NCBI GenBank assembly: GCA_030686995.1
Contig: CM060694.1
Span: 96,457,844-96,521,843 of the forward strand
Length of the DNA stretch: 64,000 nt
Direction: 5' to 3'
DNA from: Artemisia argyi
Taxonomy: Eukaryota > Streptophyta > Magnoliopsida > Asterales > Asteraceae
The notes beneath the pieces were generated by a model. That model was not told the origin of the DNA. It saw only the letters and a program-made list of their open reading frames with translations, and ran no database searches. Both the position numbers and the translations under genes were made by a program. This document shows positions 57,983 through 64,000 of this stretch, in pieces; the first letter of the stretch is position 1, and every line of letters begins with the position of its first letter.

Positions 57983-58095
57983 CACCACCACCACCCTTTA
58001 CCAACACCACCACCCTCTACCGCCACCACCACCACCACCCTCTACCACCACACAACCAACACCACCACCCTCTACCGCCACCACCACCCTCTAGG
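57983..58095. repeat. CAC-rich minisatellite
   Basis: Repeats of CACCACCACCCTCTACC(G/A)CC, four to five degenerate copies. A Pro/His/Thr frame across it is low-complexity and not a gene. Confidence 0.8.
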
Positions 58096-58179
58096 TCTGT
58101 AATAAAGAAGCTGAGTTTCAGAATTCATCTTTTTAACATGTTATAAGCAACGTTCTGTGTTTGTTCAGTTTTAACATAC

Positions 58180-58990
58180 TTTAACTCAAAAGTCAAATAC
58201 GATTTAATCCAAATTTGGAGCCTAATGTATATCAAAACTTGTATATGTTGTTACAACACTTTCCAAAGTTTATTCTTAACATGATCATTTCCAGTGTCAT
58301 GTAACTGTTTAGGGTTTTATCAAGTACAAAGTTTGACTTTCTGAGAGGTCAACTGTGTTTTATTGAACTCTATGAATTAACTTATCGGACATCAAATTCT
58401 ATGTTAATTTATAGTGATTAGTAAAATATCCAAGTTGACGATTATAGTGATCAGTAACAGTATCACTACATACCACCTATATGGTCAATGGTGACATGGT
58501 TTAGTTTTAGTTGTAAGCAACGATTTGCATGTGATAGCTCAGTTTTACCATGTTAAAACGGTTTACCAAATTGTACATTCTCTACGGTTTGTAGCTCAAC
58601 CATGACAAAGACACATATGACTACACAATGGTAAAATGAAAACCGGTTAGACTCTGGTAGTTTCTTATCACTGAAATATGTCATCCAGTACAATTGAATG
58701 GAAATGTCAGTAAAATAAAATTTGATGAAAGCCAGTAGTTTGACTCAAAAGTCAAATATTTGCATGATTAATGATTTCATCCAAATGTAGAGCTTATTTA
58801 TGTATATAAAACTGTTTTATCATCTTACATCCCTTATAACACTTTCTTAAGTTTATTTTTATCATGATCATCTCCAACCTTTTATCATAGTACCACCATT
58901 CTCATCAGTTTGACTTTCTGAACAAGTCAACTGTGTTTACTTAGCTCCATGAATTAAAATAAAGTTAAAATTCTTCATTGATTTAAAGTA
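58180..58990. repeat. Diverged direct duplication, ~560-bp spacing
   Basis: About 58180-58390 and about 58738-58970 share the same order of words: CTCAAAAGTCAAATA, ATCCAAAT..GAGC, AACACTTTC..AAGTTTATT, ATGATCAT.TCCA, GTTTGACTTTCTGA, GTCAACTGTGTTT and ATGAATTA. No coding capacity. Could be old tandem repeats of a transposon or satellite-like monomers. Confidence 0.6.
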
Positions 58991-59178
58991 ATAAGTACTA
59001 GTACAACATCCAAGTTGGGATTATAGCTTTGATCTAAGAGTGTATACATAAAAAGTACTAATACTGAAAGGTAAAATGACTATCACTTTGGAACACTTCT
59101 CTACCAACAATCATACTTTTGGGAGTGTACCAGAGAGAACTATCAATGACCGAAATGGATTGAGCTGGACTTATCTAC

Positions 59179-62071
59179 TGTCACACCCCCAAAATCAGGT
59201 CCAGCGGAAGCATACATGTAGCTGGGGTGTAACTCAATCGGTATCACAACACAAGTACAAAAATGGTTTTCACTTTAATCATTTAGAATAATATTGTTTA
59301 ATCAAAAATATTGAATTTACATTGTTAAAAGTAGTGCGGAAGTAAGCCCTTAAAATAGTTTAAAACAGTCCCCAAATGAATAATCAGAGTCTTCTATGAC
59401 CATGCCATGCCCTGCCAAAACCTCCAGTAGCGTACCATTGCTTAATACCTGAAAATACATGCTAAAGTGTCAACACGAGGTTGGTGAGTTCATAGAGTTT
59501 GTTGAAAAAGAATGTAATGCATATGTATGTAGGTTTCCCAGCAAAGGCATCGTAAATCCACTCAGTTACAAGTCACGCCATAAGAGCCTTGTAACCTGTG
59601 TGTTTACAACCCACTGCTACAATATATAGTATGAGTAAAGCATGTATAAGTTCATAACAACAGTTAAGCAATTAGTAGTGAGTCTACACTTCATCTCCGA
59701 AGACCTCACGTTTGTATGTATGTCTCAATGGTTGTGTCCAGCAACTTAATCTGGGGCCATTGGAAGTCTCAATGGTTGTGTCCAGCAACTTAATCTGGGG
59801 CCATTGGAAGTATGTATGTATGTATGATTACTGGGTGCCATTTCCCAAAGTATCAGTTGCTCAAGAATACACAATCACAGTTTAGTATAACACAGTTAAG
59901 TATAGCACAATCACGTATGTATAATGTAATCAAGTATAATGTTATCAAGTATAAATGTTATGTGAATTTGTACAAGTAAGCAAGTAGTAGCATGTATCTC
60001 CCCCAAAGAGTTGATAGAACAATTAAAAGAGTAGGGGCTATGACTCACCTGATGCAACAGCTACGATGACAAAAGTGTATACACATAAATGAGGTTCGAT
60101 CTCAAACCGCAACCTAATGTGAATGATGAACGATCTACTTTAGATCATGAAATGATGTTGAAAATGTCCATGCACATGTTCCCTATACCACTCTTAACTT
60201 GAAAAATACTTGTTGTTGTCAAAAATATACATTCCAAGACTTAGGAAAAATATGGCTATTAGAAAAAATAAAGCTAGTTGCAATATATATACTTATATAT
60301 ATATCGTAAGTTTCCATGTTAGTGTTGAAATCCTCGGGTTGAAATCCTTGAAATAACGCCTTGTAGTGATAAAAATATACTTGTAATAACTAATACTTCA
60401 TTAGTTATAAAATTGGGTACTTGGCATTATTTTTATAAATCTAGAGTTACTACGTAGTTTTGGCGTCAATATTAATAAAAGCTGTCAAAATGAAATGAGT
60501 TTTGCCGATATTCAAACGTGAATATCTTTGTCGTTATAAGCCCATTTTACTTGTTCTTTATATCCACGGTTACGTCTTAGTATGTAGTAATATATTTTGG
60601 AAAGCTAGACTCCTCCGGGTTACGTCTAAATCCTCTTTTTGTCCGACGAAAAACGTCCATCAGCATGTATTTTTCCGGAAAATAGTTTTCGTCAATAAAC
60701 TTGCAAAAATCATAACTTCTTCGTTATAAACTCTTTTTAATCCGTTCTTTCGCCTACGGATTCGTTTTTGAAAGTATTTTCTAAATCTTTGGTTGAAAAG
60801 TTCCCCTGAGTTACTGAGTTTTCTGTATTTTCATTTTTGGTACAGTAGGTATAATTATATGTTCCAAAACCATTTCCAAGGTTCTAAACTAGTTTCTAAC
60901 ATCACCAAATCTCTTGCAAACGCCACAAAGCTAGTCTAATCTTACCATACACCTTCTTAGGGTGCCATGGGTTCCTAATCACTAGTAATCAAGTTAATTT
61001 AACAAAGGAACACCTAAATCACAATTTAGGGTTTGTATGTTCAAAAAGTATACAAAAATAAAGTGGTATAACTAGTTTGTGCATGAAATTAAGCATGAAT
61101 ACCATGAGATACATATGTTTATTAGATGAAAACATGAAAATAAATTTGATAACTCACTTTGAAATAATAGGTGGTGAGATGATGAGAAACCTTGGATTAC
61201 TTGTGTTTTTGTGTTATGATTCTTGATTAGGATGATGAAATGAACAACTTTGATGCTTTGTACTTTGGAAAATCATGGATGGATCATGGTGATGGTATTT
61301 GGGTCGTGAGTTTGTGGGAGGAAGAAGAGAAAACAAAATTTTCTTGTGTTTTGATTTGTAAAATAAGTTAAATGTGTAGTTTTAGGTGTTTTTGTACAAA
61401 ATATCTAATTTCAATGGCATTATGGTAAATAAGTGGTGAAGTTCAAGTAACATGGGGAGGGGGGCTGCACATGCATGGATGAGTATGTAGGAAGCTTGGT
61501 GATATCTGGTTCACGGAGTCGGTTTTGGTTCCGTTAATCGCAAACCGTAAAGTTTTAAATCGCGAAACGTAAATTCGGGTATCGTAAAAATATGAAACTT
61601 GAAAGAATGACTAAACTTATCAAAATACTCCATAAGAAAATATAAAATGAATGGTAAGTTCCATCGGGTTGCTTAAACGCTGTTAAAACTGGAAACGCGG
61701 GTTAAAAACGCGTAATTTGCGTAAAACGCTGAACTGAAAAACGTAAAATTTCAAAACTTTTAGAATTGTCGTAGAATGAGAGAAAATCATATTTCTATCG
61801 TTTATATTGTTTTATGGACATATCGGGATGCCGGAAGGACGTTTAAACCTGAATGTAAATCTCGGACACGGCTTCGTGATTTTTGCATAAATGATCCGAC
61901 GAGCGCCAAACTCTCGGATTACCGTTAAAATAGTTTAACTTACGAGAATATGAAATAAAAATTTCGGACATGAATAGTGTTTTGTGAATAGTAAAAGTGA
62001 ATAGTAACTTTCCGAGATAAAAATTGGAATTTCGACGTTTGAAACAGAACATGAAATTACGAGTTGTGACA
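59179..62071 (-). repeat. 3' LTR of element C
   Basis: 2.89 kb. Contains a 44-bp tandem duplication (59724-59811), a candidate intron (59449-60048), the LTR core closely matching G2 (about 60240-61080) and GAATAGT motifs near the LTR start (61970-62000). The 75-codon frame 60502-60729 is the same repeat text as in the G2 LTRs. Confidence 0.88.
59724..59811. repeat. 44-bp tandem duplication in LTR
   Basis: TCTCAATGGTTGTGTCCAGC...CCATTGGAAG occurs twice in a row; the same pair is in the other LTR at about 63553-63640. Confidence 0.85.
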
Positions 62072-63009
62072 TTCTTCCCCTCTAAATGGAACTTCGTCCC
62101 GAAGTTCAGTTGATGTTAATCAGTTAAGTGTGTGTGTAAGAAAAATATGTCAAAGCTTATGTATGTGGGTTTCCTATCCAACTAGGTACGTTCTCGTGGT
62201 CAGACTTGATGAGGCAAACCTTCCCAATCCCGAGCTTAGTCCTCAAAAGACCTCCTTTAGGTTAATCCTTTAGGTAACCGATTTTCACTTAATCCCACAA
62301 CCCAATCAAACAAGAACAGTCATGAGGTTAGGCTAAATCGGTTTGAGTGATGACTTTAACTTTTAGCTTGATTTTCGCAACCCAATCAAACAAGAACAGT
62401 CACTAGAACCAAGCTAAAAATCAAGGTCTGGATTCAACGTCCTTGAAAAAGGTCTTTTGAAAGATTGGCTCGACTTTGGAATTGCTTACACACAATCCAG
62501 ACAAAATATCATTATAACTATTCTTAGTGTTGCAAAATTCATTTCTGAGTCGGATATAGGTGGTCAGCCTTTGTCCTACTATCCCGGGTTGAATATAAAT
62601 GACCAGTCTATATTCCACCGAGGTTCCATGAATTTTGAAATACTCAGCTCAGTTATACTAATACTATGTCCTTCACAAATACTAAGGTGTTCTGAAAGAC
62701 TAAGGCAAGTGACCAAACTCGAGGTCAAATGATGAAATTATGTAAGGAAAAACATAATGCGGTGATATATATGATACGTGAACATGCTTATATGAAAGAC
62801 AATTATAGTAATCAACTATAATAAATGAATATAATATATCAGATAATGAGACACAAATCTCATCACCTATGTCAGCAACTAACCACAAATGAGGCTTTAG
62901 CTTGGCAGGCAGGCACGTGACGGTCATAGGGTTAAGTTTTCTTGAAAGTAGCTATAGTCTAGGTTTTAAAAACACTTAGTTCGCTATAGCCAAAGCTCTG
63001 GTACCAATC
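62072..63009 (-). other. Internal region of element C (non-coding)
   Basis: Begins with a PPT complement (TTCTTCCCCTC, then AACTTCGTCCCGAAGTTC) and ends at the PBS. It contains two copies of CAACCCAATCAAACAAGAAC (about 62306 and 62370), and from about 62500 on is homologous to the internal region of element A. No gag or pol text. Confidence 0.75.
62995..63006 (-). promoter_or_regulatory. Primer-binding site of element C
   Basis: Minus strand TGGTACCAGAGC, identical to the one-mismatch variant in G2, three bases from the LTR. Confidence 0.85.
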
Positions 63010-64000
63010 TGTCACACCCCCAAAATCGGGTCCAGCGGAAGCATACATGTAGCTGGGGTGTAACTCAATCGGTATCACAACACAAGTACAAAAATGGTTT
63101 TCACTTTAATCATTTAGAATAATATTGTTTAATCAAAAATATTGAATTTACATTGTTAAAAGTAGTGCGGAAGTAAGCCCTTAAAATAGTTTAAAACGGT
63201 CCCCAAATGAATAATCAGAGTCTTCTATGACCATGCCATGCCCTGCCAAAACCTCCAGTAGCGTACCATTGCTTAATACCTGAAAATACATGCTAAAGTG
63301 TCAACACGAGGTTGGTGAGTTCATAGAGTTTGTTGAAAAAGAATGTAATGCATATGTATGTAGGTTTCCCAGCAAAGGCATCGTAAATCCACTCAGTTAC
63401 AAGTCCCGCCATAAGAGCCTTGTAACCTGTGTGTTTACAACCCACTGCTACAATATATAGTATGAGTAAAGCATGTATAAGTTCATAACAACAGTTAAGC
63501 AATTAGTAGTGAGTCTACACTTCATCTCCGAAGACCTCACGTTTGTATGTATGTCTCAATGGTTGTGTCCAGCAACTTAATCTGGGGCCATTGGAAGTCT
63601 CAATGGTTGTGTCCAGCAACTTAATCTGGGGACATTGGAAGTATGTATGTATGTATAATTACTGGGTGCCATTTCCCAAAGTATCAGTTGCTCAAGAATA
63701 CACAATCACAGTTTAGTATAACACAGTTAAGTATAGCACAATCACGTATGTATAATGTAATCAAGTATAATGTTATCAAGTATAAATGTTATGTGAATTT
63801 GTACAAGTAAGCAAGTAGTAGCATGTATCTCCCCCAAAGAGTTGATAGAACAATTAAAAGAGTAGGGGCTATGACTCACCTGATGCAACAGCTACGATGA
63901 CAAAAGTGTATACACAGAAATGAGGTTCGATCTCAAACCGCAACCTAATGTTAATGATGAACGATCTACTTTAGATCATGAAATGATGTTGAAAATGTCC
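63010..64000 (-). repeat. 5' LTR of element C (partial)
   Basis: Matches 59179-60170 almost base for base; runs out of the window. The candidate intron is 63280-63879. Confidence 0.88.

Larger units (their letters stand above)
59179..64000 (-). mobile_element. Non-autonomous chromovirus-like element C (5' LTR runs off the window)
   Basis: Two LTRs of the same TGTCACAACTCG...GGGGGTGTGACA type enclose only 938 bp. The PBS and PPT are intact but there is no coding. The two LTRs differ by about seven substitutions in the ~990 bp that can be compared, so the insertion is recent. The TSD would be TCTAC (59174-59178); the other copy lies beyond the window. Confidence 0.85.

Noticed and set aside
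57958..58146. Pro/His-rich ORF
   Set aside because: Low-complexity CAC minisatellite; no family features.

Overview
The window is repeat-dominated plant nuclear DNA. The best guess is a eudicot of the daisy family (Asteraceae). That rests on the gag, extra-ORF and LTR text of the retrotransposons, which resembles families I remember from Tanacetum, Artemisia and other composites; I could not search to confirm it. I saw no bacterial genes, CRISPR arrays, rRNA or tRNA genes. Almost every long open frame belongs to a transposable element.

Positions 1-51431 are a deeply nested pile of LTR retrotransposons, resolved here by LTR ends, target-site duplications (TSDs), primer-binding sites (PBS) and polypurine tracts (PPT). 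The outermost layer appears to be a plus-strand Ty1/copia element ('copia-2') whose 3' end and 3' LTR lie at 44472-51431. Nested in it are a plus-strand Ty3/gypsy element 'D' (pieces at 1-402 and 31555-32005) and, inside D, a minus-strand non-autonomous chromovirus-like element 'A' (LTR pieces 403-2042 + 13302-14520 and 28175-31554). Element A was itself hit twice: by a SIRE-type copia element (2043-13296, minus strand, TSD TAACA) in its 3' LTR, and by a plus-strand gypsy element 'G1' (15733-27282, TSD CAATA) in its internal region. Copia-2 was also hit by a structurally complete Tekay/Del-type chromovirus 'G2' (32269-44466, TSD CCTCA), and its LTR carries a 3.1-kb LINE that has only ORF1 (47157-50260, 15-bp TSD).

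Positions 51432-59178 are the only stretch that looks like host sequence. It holds one intact small CC-type (ROXY-like) glutaredoxin gene (56820-57125, minus), a decayed paralogue (53066-53394, minus), two unrecognised short open frames, a Mutator-type MITE, another hairpin MITE, a third inverted-repeat element and some low-complexity tracts. From 59179 to the window end lies another minus-strand, non-autonomous chromovirus-like element 'C', with 2.9-kb LTRs and an internal region of only 0.94 kb.

The elements in part explain one another. G2 encodes every protein domain of a chromovirus (upstream coiled-coil ORF, gag, protease, RT, RNase H, integrase, chromodomain) but is broken by in-frame stops. 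G1, A and C keep LTRs, PBS and PPT of the same type but little or no coding capacity, yet G1 and C have nearly identical LTR pairs, so they were probably moved recently by proteins supplied in trans. The observations I consider most worth checking are a candidate intron conserved in all the chromovirus-type LTRs I could read across, palindromic GGTAC-type motifs dispersed in both copia elements, the ORF1-only LINE, and glutaredoxins that lack the second cysteine of the CC-type active site.
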